Assembly (NCBI GenBank): GCA_039808325.1
Contig: JBDHSU010000003.1
Coordinates: 16,006 to 80,005, forward strand
Direction: 5' to 3'
Origin: JAFKKS01 sp039808325
GTDB taxonomy: Bacteria; Pseudomonadota; Alphaproteobacteria; Rhizobiales; Xanthobacteraceae
DNA length: 64,000 bases
How positions within the stretch are numbered: the first letter of the stretch is position 1; each line of letters starts with the position of its first letter. Positions 35,930-43,600 of this stretch are shown piece after piece. Made by a program: the position numbers and the translations under genes. The notes below the pieces were generated by a model that did not search any database, was not told where the DNA came from, and saw only the letters and a list, made by a program, of their open reading frames with translations.

Positions 35930-37882
35930 GTGACGATCCTTGAACCGGGCGCACAAGCCCTTCCGCAGGATGCCGCGAGCGAGGTTCTCGCTCCGGTATC
36001 CGAGCCCGTACTGGCTGAATGGCAGCGCGGGCCATTCGCGCACGCCGTGCGCACCGTTCTCGACGGCCTGGACTCCGTTGCCAGGATCGTCCTGGTCGTG
36101 GCCCTCCTCGGAGAGCTGAGCGTCGTTCTTTTCGACGTCAGCATCCGCGTTCTCTACACGCACTCGCTCCTCTGGGCCGAGGAGGCGTCGAAACTCTGCC
36201 TGACGACGCTATCGTTCATCGGCGGAGCCCTCGCCTATCGCGCGCGCCACCACACCGCCATCCAGTTCGTAACGCGCTTCTTCCCGGAAAACATACGCGA
36301 GGGTGTCGCCGTAGGGGTCGACGCTTTTATTCTTTGCGTCGCCATCGTCACGGTCTGGGTGTCGTTCGACCTGCTCACCATCGCGTCCTACTCGGTGACG
36401 CCGCTGCTGCAGATCAATCAAGTCTGGCTCGCCCTGCCGTTCACCGTCGGCCTGTCGCTCGTCGGCCTGTTCGCCTTGGAACGGCTGCTCTTCTATCACG
36501 CGGTTCCGGCCGTATTGAAGGCGCTGCCGATCGTCATCGCCATGATCGCGCTGGTGACGGCGATCGGCTACATGCCCGGCCCGAAGTTCGGCGTCAGCGC
36601 CACCCTCGGCGTGATGCTGCTCTTGTTCTTCATCGCCGTGCTTCTTGGCCTGCCGGTCAGCTTCTCGATGCTGCTCGGGTCGCTCTTCTTTCTCCAGGTC
36701 ACCGATTCCGCGCCGCTCGTCGCGGCGGCCCAGAACACGCTCGACGGCACCGGACATTTCATTCTCCTGACCCTGCCGTTCTTCATCTGGGCCGGCCTGA
36801 TCATGGAGAAGGGCGGCATCAGCGTACGGCTGGTGCGCTTCGCCACCGCCTTCGTCGGGCATCTGCGCGGCGGTCTGTTACAGGTGGTCGTGGTGACGAT
36901 CTATCTGATCTCCGGCATCTCCGGATCGAAGGCGGCCGATGTCGTCGCGGTCGGCTCGGTGCTGCGCAGCGAGTTGCGCCGCAAGGGCTACAAGCCGGAG
37001 GAAGGCGCCGCCGTGCTGTGCGCGGCCGGCGCCATGTCGGAAACGATCCCGCCCAGCATCGCCATGCTGGTCCTGGGTTCGGTCGCCCCGATCTCGATCG
37101 GAACGCTGTTCATCGCCGGCCTTCTGCCCGCCGCGGTGATCGCGATCTTCCTCATGGTCCTGATCTGGTTCCTCGCGTGGAAACGCGGCGAGGAGGCCTC
37201 ACCGCGCGCCAGCATCCGGGAATTCTCCCTTGCCGCGGCCGGCGCCGTTCTGCCGCTGATCATGCCCGTGATCATGGTGGTCGGCATCAAGTTCGGCATC
37301 GCGACGCCGACCGAGGTGTCCGCCGTCGCGGTCTTCTACGGCATCGTCCTGGCGACGGCGGTTTACCGCTCGATCGGCCTGAAGAAGTTCTTCGAGGTCG
37401 CCGTCGAATGCGCGCTGCTTGCCGGCATGGTGTTGTTCATCATCGCGGCGGCCGGATCGTTCGCCTGGACCTTGACCGCCGCCAATCTGCCGGCGGCGCT
37501 CGTGAAGGTGCTCCACCTGGTCGGTGACAGCCCTGCCTTCTTCCTGATCGGATCGATGCTGTTGCTGATCGTGGTTGGCTCCCTGCTCGAGGGCCTGCCG
37601 GCGCTGATCATCCTGGGGCCGTTGCTGCTACCGATCGCCAACTCGCTCGGTATCGACAGCATCCACTACGCGATGGTGATGCTGCTCGCGATGGGCATCG
37701 GCATCTTCATCCCGCCGATCGGGATCTGTTTCTACATCTCGTGCGCCGTCACGGGCGCCGAGGTCGAGCGGACATCGAAGACGATGCTGCCCTATCTGGC
37801 GGTGCTGATCCTCGGCGTGCTGGCGGTGGCGTTCGTGCCGTGGTTCACCCACGCGGTGCCGAACTTCTTCGGCTCGCGCTGA
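35930..37882 (+). CDS. TRAP transporter fused small-large permease (DctQM)
   Basis: A 650-residue fusion. About residues 40-195 are the four-helix DctQ part (VLYTHSLLWAEEASKLCLTTLSFIGGALAYR). From about 200 the DctM ion/solute permease follows: LLLFFIAVLLGLPVSFSM, LPFFIWAGLIMEKGG, then the SGSKAADVVAVGSVL and ETIPPSIAMLVLG motifs. Natural QM fusions are common in this family. The start is GTG 35930, with a poor ribosome site, 10 bp after dctP. It imports the DctP-bound solute with the sodium gradient. Confidence 0.93.
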   Translation: MTILEPGAQALPQDAASEVLAPVSEPVLAEWQRGPFAHAVRTVLDGLDSVARIVLVVALLGELSVVLFDVSIRVLYTHSLLWAEEASKLCLTTLSFIGGALAYRARHHTAIQFVTRFFPENIREGVAVGVDAFILCVAIVTVWVSFDLLTIASYSVTPLLQINQVWLALPFTVGLSLVGLFALERLLFYHAVPAVLKALPIVIAMIALVTAIGYMPGPKFGVSATLGVMLLLFFIAVLLGLPVSFSMLLGSLFFLQVTDSAPLVAAAQNTLDGTGHFILLTLPFFIWAGLIMEKGGISVRLVRFATAFVGHLRGGLLQVVVVTIYLISGISGSKAADVVAVGSVLRSELRRKGYKPEEGAAVLCAAGAMSETIPPSIAMLVLGSVAPISIGTLFIAGLLPAAVIAIFLMVLIWFLAWKRGEEASPRASIREFSLAAAGAVLPLIMPVIMVVGIKFGIATPTEVSAVAVFYGIVLATAVYRSIGLKKFFEVAVECALLAGMVLFIIAAAGSFAWTLTAANLPAALVKVLHLVGDSPAFFLIGSMLLLIVVGSLLEGLPALIILGPLLLPIANSLGIDSIHYAMVMLLAMGIGIFIPPIGICFYISCAVTGAEVERTSKTMLPYLAVLILGVLAVAFVPWFTHAVPNFFGSR

Positions 37883-37893
37883 GCGGCCATCCT

Positions 37894-38406
37894 CTATCCG
37901 GCCGGGCGATAGTCCGGCCGGATCGGTCCTGAAACGCCTTCGAAGGCGCCCTCCACCAACTCGCAGACCAAAAGGCGCGCCGGATCCACGGGACCGGGCA
38001 TCACCGCACGCCCTTTCGGGATCGGCTTGAATCCCATGCGCCCGTAATACGGCTCGTCCCCGACGAGCACGACGAGACGATGCCCCTTGGCGCGCGCCTC
38101 GTCGAGTGCGCGATGGATCAGGATCTGGCCGATGCCGCGGCTGCGGAACGGCGGCTCGACCGTTACGGGCCCGAGGAACAGCGCCGGCGCATCGCCGACG
38201 CGGATCGGCGACTGCCAGATCGAGCCGACCAGCAGCGTCCCGATGCGCGCCGTGAACGAAAGGTCGAGCCGATGCGGCACGCGCTCGCGAATGCGAAAGG
38301 CGGTGCGCGCGAAGCGGCCGGGGCCGAACGTGCGCTCATGCAGACGCCCGATTTGCGCCGCGTCGGCTTCCGTTTCCGGCAGGATGGTGAGGGATAAATC
38401 GTTCAT
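37894..38406 (-). CDS. GNAT-family N-acetyltransferase (YhbS-like)
   Basis: A 170-residue acetyltransferase. The acetyl-CoA binding segment is FRSRGIGQILIHRALDEARAKGH (about 85-107, with the R/QxxGxG/A-type RSRGIG). It is followed by LVVLVGDEPYYGRMGF, the YhbS-like strand and loop before the final helix. ATG 38406 is chosen over 38427 because the protein then begins NDLSLTILPETEADA, the first family strand. It is convergent with dctQM (11 bp gap). The acceptor substrate is unknown. Confidence 0.86.
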   Translation of the reverse strand: MNDLSLTILPETEADAAQIGRLHERTFGPGRFARTAFRIRERVPHRLDLSFTARIGTLLVGSIWQSPIRVGDAPALFLGPVTVEPPFRSRGIGQILIHRALDEARAKGHRLVVLVGDEPYYGRMGFKPIPKGRAVMPGPVDPARLLVCELVEGAFEGVSGPIRPDYRPAG

Positions 38407-38531
38407 CGGTCGAGAGGCGATTACCACCCTGCCCGGCTGAAATCCATTGAACCTTGCGGTTAGCGTGTGGTTTTTCTTACGAAGATGCAGGTACGCCCGC
38501 AGGGCGATAAGGACGGTTCCACGGAGATCGC

Positions 38532-39512
38532 ATGGGTTTGCTCGTCGACGGCGTCTGGAAGGATCAATGGTACGACACGAAGGCGAGCGGCGGTCGCTTC
38601 GAGCGCGAGCCGACGCGTTTCCGCAACTGGGTGACGGCCGACGGCAGCGCCGGGCCGAGCGGACATGACGGCTTCAAGGCGGAGCGCGGACGCTATCACC
38701 TCTATGTCTCCCTTGCCTGCCCGTGGGCGCATCGGACGCTGATCTTCCGCAAGCTGAAGCGGCTCGAGGATGCGATCTCGGTCTCGGTCGTGTCGCCGCA
38801 TATGGGCGAGAAAGGTTGGACCTTCGACACCAGCGACGGCGGCGAGCCCGATCCGATCAACGGCAAGGCGCGACTCTACGAGGTCTATCTCGTCGCCGAC
38901 GCGCACTATAGCGGCCGCGTCACCGTCCCGGTGCTGTGGGACAAGCAGCGGGATACGATCGTCAACAACGAGTCGGCGGAGATCATCCGCATGCTCAACT
39001 GCGCGTTCGACGCGTTCACGCCGGTGCGCACGGATTTCTATCCGCCGGCGCTGCGCGGTGAAATCGACGCGGTCAATGCGCGCGTCTACGCGCAGGTGAA
39101 CAACGGCGTCTATCGCGCTGGCTTCGCGACCACGCAGGCCGCGTATGAGAGCGCCTTCCATGTCCTGTTCGACGAACTCGACGCGCTCGAGGAGCGCCTG
39201 TCACGCCAACGTTATCTCGTCGGCCCGGAGATGACGGAGGCGGACTGGCGGCTGTTCACCACGCTGGTGCGCTTCGATGCGGTCTACTTCGGCCACTTCA
39301 AGTGCAATTTGCGGCGCATCGTCGACTATCCCAATTTATCGAACTATTTACGGGATCTCTTTCAAGTCCCCGGAGTCGCCGAGACCGTCAATTTCGACCA
39401 CATCAAGCGGCATTATTACACCAGCCACAAAACCATCAATCCAACCGGCATTGTGCCGCTCGGACCGGCGCTCGACCTCATGGCGCCGCATGATCGCGCG
39501 CGTTTCGCATAG
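38532..39512 (+). CDS. Glutathionyl-hydroquinone reductase (YqjG/ECM4-type glutathione transferase)
   Basis: A 326-residue Xi-class glutathione transferase. These enzymes strip glutathione from S-glutathionyl-hydroquinones using a second GSH. The catalytic Cys63 lies in SLACPWAHRTL. WTFDT, VPVLWDKQRDTIVNNESAEIIRML and ADWRLFTTLVRFDAVYFGHFKCNLR are family signatures of the N-terminal thioredoxin fold and helical domain. The length is normal (about 320-330). It has its own transcription unit and is convergent with the Nudix gene. Its presence fits quinone-generating catabolism but is not specific. Confidence 0.93.
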   Translation: MGLLVDGVWKDQWYDTKASGGRFEREPTRFRNWVTADGSAGPSGHDGFKAERGRYHLYVSLACPWAHRTLIFRKLKRLEDAISVSVVSPHMGEKGWTFDTSDGGEPDPINGKARLYEVYLVADAHYSGRVTVPVLWDKQRDTIVNNESAEIIRMLNCAFDAFTPVRTDFYPPALRGEIDAVNARVYAQVNNGVYRAGFATTQAAYESAFHVLFDELDALEERLSRQRYLVGPEMTEADWRLFTTLVRFDAVYFGHFKCNLRRIVDYPNLSNYLRDLFQVPGVAETVNFDHIKRHYYTSHKTINPTGIVPLGPALDLMAPHDRARFA

Positions 39513-39525
39513 AAATGCGCCTGCA

Positions 39526-39999
39526 TTACCAGAACTCGCTCAGTGGCTCTCCATCGACCACTTCCGCGATGCGACGGCGGGTGGCGCCGGCTGTCTCCGG
39601 AGGCAATGCGTCCGGGGCGAAAAATCCGTGGTCCACAATCTCGCGATTCGGTTGCGGCGGCGTCTGCGTGAAAGCGCGCACCACATAAAGTGCGACATGA
39701 TCGCGCTGCGCCGGACCGCGATTGAGGTAGACGGCGAAAAGCTCCGGCTCCGCCGTCAGCGTCACATTGCCCTCCTCCCGTAGTTCGCGCGCGACCGCCT
39801 GCCGCAGCGTTTCGCGGCTGTCGACGCCGCCGCCCGGAAGGTGCCAACCCGGCAAGTAGCTGTGTTTGACGAGGAATATCGAGCCGTCGGGCGCGAATAC
39901 CATGGCGCGCACACCGAGCGTCACGCCGCGGACCAGGCGCCCCGAAATGTGGATGCCCATCAGAACGAGCGGGCTCAGACGGCTTATCAGGCGTGTCAT
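39526..39999 (-). CDS. Nudix hydrolase
   Basis: A 157-residue Nudix protein. The Nudix box is GGGVDSRETLRQAVARELREEG (about 55-76, given here as GGGVDS...RELREEG), with the metal-binding REL-REEG glutamates present. A hydrophobic N-terminal helix (SRLSPLVLMGIHISGRLV) precedes the fold. It resembles a subset of alphaproteobacterial Nudix proteins with membrane-proximal N-termini. The start at 39999 lies opposite a plus-strand promoter candidate for the small RNA. Substrate undetermined (NDP-linked compound). Confidence 0.88.
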   Translation of the reverse strand: MTRLISRLSPLVLMGIHISGRLVRGVTLGVRAMVFAPDGSIFLVKHSYLPGWHLPGGGVDSRETLRQAVARELREEGNVTLTAEPELFAVYLNRGPAQRDHVALYVVRAFTQTPPQPNREIVDHGFFAPDALPPETAGATRRRIAEVVDGEPLSEFW

Positions 40000-40017
40000 T
40001 GATTCCTATTGTCCCCG

Positions 40018-40174
40018 GAGCCGCGCATGCCAAGCATGGCTGCTCTGTTTGCTTCACCTTGTGGCGCTTCCCGTCATGCCTATTTGACGGGTGTCCTTCG
40101 CGGCGGGCCGTTCCCCCTCCCTCGCCCCGCCGTCGAGACGGCGCCCCTCCCCCCGGGGGCGCCGTCATTTTTTT
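40018..40174 (+). ncRNA. Candidate small RNA with C-rich loops
   Basis: This gap has no protein gene on the plus strand, yet it ends in a strong terminator. A promoter-like pair TTATCA (39984-39989), 17 bp, TATTGT (40007-40012) predicts a start near 40019. Three hairpins follow. CCCGTCA/TGACGGG is at 40070-40091. CGGCGGG/CCCGCCG is at 40101-40132, with CCCCCTCCC exposed in its loop. The terminator stem is at 40137-40166, also with a C-rich loop. Unpaired CCUCC-like loops resemble anti-Shine-Dalgarno small RNAs of alphaproteobacteria. The family is not recognised, and transcription is inferred. Confidence 0.45.
40137..40174 (+). terminator. Intrinsic terminator
   Basis: An 11-bp GC-rich stem (GACGGCGCCCC / GGGGCGCCGTC) with an 8-nt loop is followed by A and seven T residues at 40168-40174. 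It works only on the plus strand. No plus-strand protein gene ends nearby: the preceding gene on that strand stops at 39512. This points to a short unannotated transcript. Confidence 0.85.
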
Positions 40175-40247
40175 GGCGACCGAAATCGCCGACCGGTGTC
40201 GATCTCAACATATTTTTGCGGAAAGTTCGTGCCGCCGCGCGCGGATA

Positions 40248-40288
40248 TTCTCGGAAATACGGTTCCTGCTTTCCAAGGTCATGCTCTA
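40248..40288. repeat. Degenerate copy of the Rhizobiales palindromic repeat
   Basis: TTCTCGGAAATACGG and GGTCATGCTCTAA correspond to the right-hand half of the element at 58660-58749 (TTTTCCGAAAATCGG ... GGATCATGCTCTAG), with several mismatches. It abuts the start of the metallophosphoesterase gene. Confidence 0.45.
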
Positions 40289-40298
40289 AAGATGCACC

Positions 40299-41204
40299 AT
40301 GTTCGTCCTGGCGCATCTTTCCGATCCGCATCTTGCGACCGTGCCGCAGCCGCGCCTGTCGGAACTGATGGGCAAGCGAGCCATCGGATTCGCGAATTGG
40401 CGACGCCGACGCAGCATCCATCACCTGTCCAACGTTCTCGATGCCGTCACGCGCGACGTCGCCGCGGCGAACCCGGACCACATCGCCGTCACCGGCGACC
40501 TCGTGAACATCGCGCTGCCGGGCGAGTTCGCGCCGGCGCGCGCCTTCCTGGCGCGGCTCGGGGCGCCCGATCGGGTGACGTTCGTCCCAGGTAACCATGA
40601 CGCTTATGTGCGCGCGGCGGGGGCCCACGCGCAGCAGCACTGGAGCGACTACATGCGCGGCGACGGGATCGGCTCGGCGGCGCCGGACGCCGCGCCCGTT
40701 CCCTTTCCCTTCGTGCGGCGGCGTGGCGACGTCGCATTCGTCGGCCTCTCCACCGCGATCCCGACCGGACCGTTCATGGCGACCGGACGGCTCGGTGCGG
40801 ATCAGCTTCTGCGGCTCGACGCCACGCTTTCACAACTGCGCAACGAGGGGCTTTTTCGCGTCGTGCTGCTGCACCATCCGCCGCTGTCCGGCGGCCGCGA
40901 CCGGTTCAAACGCCTGATCGACGCCGGCGCCTTCCGGCAGGTGTTGCGCGAACGCGGCGCGGAGCTGGTGCTGCACGGCCACGCGCACACCCGCTCTCTG
41001 GTCTGGCTCGCTGGGCCGGAGCGGAAAATCCCGGCCGTTGGCGTACCGTCGGCGTCGGCGTCGACGACGCTGGATGTCGAACGCGCGGGATACAATCTCT
41101 ATCGCATCGAGGACGGCCGCTGCGAAATGGAAAGTCGTTCCTACGAACCAAGCGACGGCGGGATCGTCACCACCGCAACGGCGGATCTGTCGCGCGCGCC
41201 CTGA
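40299..41204 (+). CDS. Calcineurin-like metallophosphoesterase
   Basis: A 301-residue phosphoesterase with all five metal motifs: HLSDPHL (about 5-11), TGDLVN (about 66), PGNHD (about 98), LLHHPP (about 190) and HGHAHT (about 228). The fold and size match the CpdA/UshA-like cytosolic group. Substrates in the family include cyclic nucleotides, nucleotides and phospholipids, and none can be chosen here. The start is just after the degenerate repeat; a ribosome site is weak. It is convergent with the following gene (6 bp). Confidence 0.9.
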   Translation: MFVLAHLSDPHLATVPQPRLSELMGKRAIGFANWRRRRSIHHLSNVLDAVTRDVAAANPDHIAVTGDLVNIALPGEFAPARAFLARLGAPDRVTFVPGNHDAYVRAAGAHAQQHWSDYMRGDGIGSAAPDAAPVPFPFVRRRGDVAFVGLSTAIPTGPFMATGRLGADQLLRLDATLSQLRNEGLFRVVLLHHPPLSGGRDRFKRLIDAGAFRQVLRERGAELVLHGHAHTRSLVWLAGPERKIPAVGVPSASASTTLDVERAGYNLYRIEDGRCEMESRSYEPSDGGIVTTATADLSRAP

Positions 41205-41210
41205 GCGCGA

Positions 41211-41786
41211 TCAATATCCGAACGGATCGAGGAACCAGGCGGCCGCGAACAGCGCGCTCACTCCGATCGCCGCCCCGAGCAGCAAAAGGCCAAAGCCACG
41301 CCATCGCCGCGCGCGGCGCAACGACGCGAAGTAACGGACTTGCGATTCGGGCGCGGCCGCGCCGTCCGCAAGCTGGCGCTCGCGTTCGATCAACCGCCGC
41401 GCGACATAGGCCGTGACCGCTTGAACGATGTCCGGAATTTCCGACGACTCGGCCAGGATACGGCGGCCAAAACGGCTATCCTGCAGCAGGCGATAGGTCC
41501 GCTTGTCCCGCGCCATCGCCACATGCGCGATCATGTCGACCCACAGCCGCGGCTGGTCGCCGCGCGAGAAGCCGCGATCGAAAAGCTCGACTTCGGGCGG
41601 CACCTCCGCAAAGACCGGATCGAGTGCCTCGCTCAGCAATTCAAGCCGCGCCAGTTCGGCGTCCCGCAGGTCGACGACGACTCCAGTGCGCTCGGCCGCC
41701 TCGATACGGGCTTGCCGCATCGCCTCCTTCAGCCGAGAGAGGCGCGGATCGTTTGCTGGTGAAAACGCGTGCTCAGGCTCGCTCAT
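41211..41786 (-). CDS. Conserved-looking membrane-anchored protein of unknown function
   Basis: A 191-residue protein I do not recognise beyond a general alphaproteobacterial look. It has a soluble helical N-terminal domain (DPRLSRLKEAMRQARIEA at about 14-31, LWVDMIAHVAMARDKRTYRL at about 82-101) and one C-terminal membrane helix at about 165-185, ending DPFGY. It is probably tail-anchored with the domain in the cytoplasm. ATG 41786 is chosen because the upstream frame runs antisense through the YbaK gene. It is divergent from ybaK (90 bp). Confidence 0.7.
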   Translation of the reverse strand: MSEPEHAFSPANDPRLSRLKEAMRQARIEAAERTGVVVDLRDAELARLELLSEALDPVFAEVPPEVELFDRGFSRGDQPRLWVDMIAHVAMARDKRTYRLLQDSRFGRRILAESSEIPDIVQAVTAYVARRLIERERQLADGAAAPESQVRYFASLRRARRWRGFGLLLLGAAIGVSALFAAAWFLDPFGY

Positions 41787-41876
41787 GGTTAACAAAGTAT
41801 CACCGGGAAGGCCCGAGACAAAGCGGCCGATTGGCGTTATCGCTATGTTTTTGCGTCCAAAAACGGGACAGATCGC

Positions 41877-42359
41877 ATGTCGTCGAACGAACTGGCGTCG
41901 AGCGCGTCGAAGGTACAGCGCGCCGCCGACGCCCTCGGACTGAAGATTCAAGTGAGGCAGATGGAGGCATCGACCCGTACGGCCGAGGAGGCCGCCGCCG
42001 CGTGCGGCGTGACCGTCGGCCAGATCGTCAAATCGCTCGTCTTCGTCGGGGCGGAGAGCGGCAAGCCGTACCTGCTGCTCGTCGCCGGCAACAATCGCGT
42101 CAACGAGAAGGCGATGGCGAGCCATCTCGGCGAGAAACTGCGGCGGCCGGACGCCGACGCCGTCCGCGCCGTGACCGGCTACGCCATCGGCGGCATTCCG
42201 CCGTTCGGGCACGCCCAGCCGCTCGCCACCTACATGGATCAGGACCTGCTCGGCTATCCTATCGTCTGGGCCGCCGCCGGTACGCCGCGCGCCGTTTTCT
42301 CCAGCGCGCCGTCCGCGCTGCGCGACGCCACCAAGGCGCACGTCGTGCGCGTCACGTGA
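41877..42359 (+). CDS. YbaK/EbsC-family aminoacyl-tRNA deacylase
   Basis: A 160-residue editing-domain protein. These hydrolyse mischarged tRNA in trans (for example Cys- or Ala-tRNAPro). The family Lys lies in GQIVKSLVF. VAGNNRVNEKAMASHLG and GYAIGGIPPFGH are the conserved substrate-pocket segments, and the C-terminus VFSSAPSALRDAT is typical. The length is normal. It is transcribed alone. Confidence 0.92.
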   Translation: MSSNELASSASKVQRAADALGLKIQVRQMEASTRTAEEAAAACGVTVGQIVKSLVFVGAESGKPYLLLVAGNNRVNEKAMASHLGEKLRRPDADAVRAVTGYAIGGIPPFGHAQPLATYMDQDLLGYPIVWAAAGTPRAVFSSAPSALRDATKAHVVRVT

Positions 42360-42432
42360 GGGAAAGGCTCTTTCTTTTTTGCCCTCTCAAGGGGCGTTAC
42401 GGCCCGGCTCTCGCCGAACGTCGGTCAGACAC

Positions 42433-43563
42433 TCAGGATGAGGAGAGAGCGGCGCTCCTGCCGTCGCCGCGCAGCGAGCGCAACCAACTCGACTTGTAGC
42501 CGCGAACATATTGCGCGGGATAGCTCACATCGGCGTCGAGAGCTGAAGCCGCGCGCCACGGCCAATGCGGGTCCGACAGCATGCCGCGCGCCAGCGCCAC
42601 GAAATCGGCATCGCCGTCGCGGATGATTTGCTCGGCATGGTGCGGATCGAAGATCATGCCGACCGCCATGGTCGGAAGGCCGGCCTTTTCGCGCAGGCGG
42701 CGGGCGAATTCGACCTGATGTCCCTCGCCGATCGGAATCTTCTGGTCCACGGACAAGCCACCCGTCGTCGCGGTGATGTAGTCGCAACCGAGATCTTTCA
42801 GCTTCGCGGCAAAGACCTCGGCATCCGCCGGCGTCCAACCTCCCTCCGCCCAGTCCGTGACGGAGTGGCGCACCCCCATCGGCCGATCCGCCGGCCAGAC
42901 CGCGCGCATCGCGGCGAAGACCTCGAGCGGATAGCGCATGCGGTTCTCGATCGCGCCTCCGTAGGCATCGGTGCGCGTGTTCGACAGCGGCGACAAGAAT
43001 TCGTGCAGCAAATAGCCGTGCGCGATGTGCAGTTCGATGAGATCGATGCCGATGCGGGCCGCGCGACGCGTCGCCTCGACATGCGCATCTTTGGCGGCCG
43101 CCAACCCTTCGGCATCAAGTTCGCGCGGCGCCGGCCAGCCCGGACCATGCGGCAGAGCCGAAGGCGCAATCGTCTCCCACGGCTCCTCGCCCGCCGGCAG
43201 AGGCTCGCCTCGACCGATCCATGGCAGGCGCGCGGAACCCTTGCGGCCCGAATGCGACATTTGCATGCCGATCCGCGCGCGGCCGGCGTTGTGGCAGAAA
43301 TCGACGACGCGCGCGAGCTGGCGCTCGTTGTCATCGCTGTAGAGCCCGAGGCAACCATGCGTGATGCGCCCGCGTGCCTCCACATGTGTCGCCTCGATGA
43401 TGACGAGACCGGCGCCGGACACGGCGAACTTGCCGAGGTGCATCAGGTGCCAATCGGTCGCGCTGCCATCGACCGCGCTGTACTGGCACATCGGCGACAC
43501 GACGATGCGGTTCGGCAGCGTTAGTCCCCGCAGCGTCATCGAAGAAAACAGCGCACTCGACAT
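42433..43563 (-). CDS. NADH:flavin oxidoreductase, Old Yellow Enzyme family (YqjM-like)
   Basis: A 376-residue FMN enzyme that reduces activated C=C bonds. NRIVVSPMCQYSA carries Cys26, the thiophenol-like Cys that tunes FMN in YqjM. The substrate His residues are in ELHIAHGYLLHEFLSPLSN, RTDAYGG follows, and the phosphate loop is near VALARGMLSDPHWPW. Last gene of the operon starting at 49594, 37 bp after the E1 gene. It may reduce an enone or enoyl intermediate; 61% of its neighbours on this strand handle CoA esters or 2-oxoacids is not computed, but all visible ones do. Confidence 0.92.
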   Translation of the reverse strand: MSSALFSSMTLRGLTLPNRIVVSPMCQYSAVDGSATDWHLMHLGKFAVSGAGLVIIEATHVEARGRITHGCLGLYSDDNERQLARVVDFCHNAGRARIGMQMSHSGRKGSARLPWIGRGEPLPAGEEPWETIAPSALPHGPGWPAPRELDAEGLAAAKDAHVEATRRAARIGIDLIELHIAHGYLLHEFLSPLSNTRTDAYGGAIENRMRYPLEVFAAMRAVWPADRPMGVRHSVTDWAEGGWTPADAEVFAAKLKDLGCDYITATTGGLSVDQKIPIGEGHQVEFARRLREKAGLPTMAVGMIFDPHHAEQIIRDGDADFVALARGMLSDPHWPWRAASALDADVSYPAQYVRGYKSSWLRSLRGDGRSAALSSS

Positions 43564-43600
43564 CGACCTGCTCCCGTCCCTGCAATGGGAAGATCACTGA

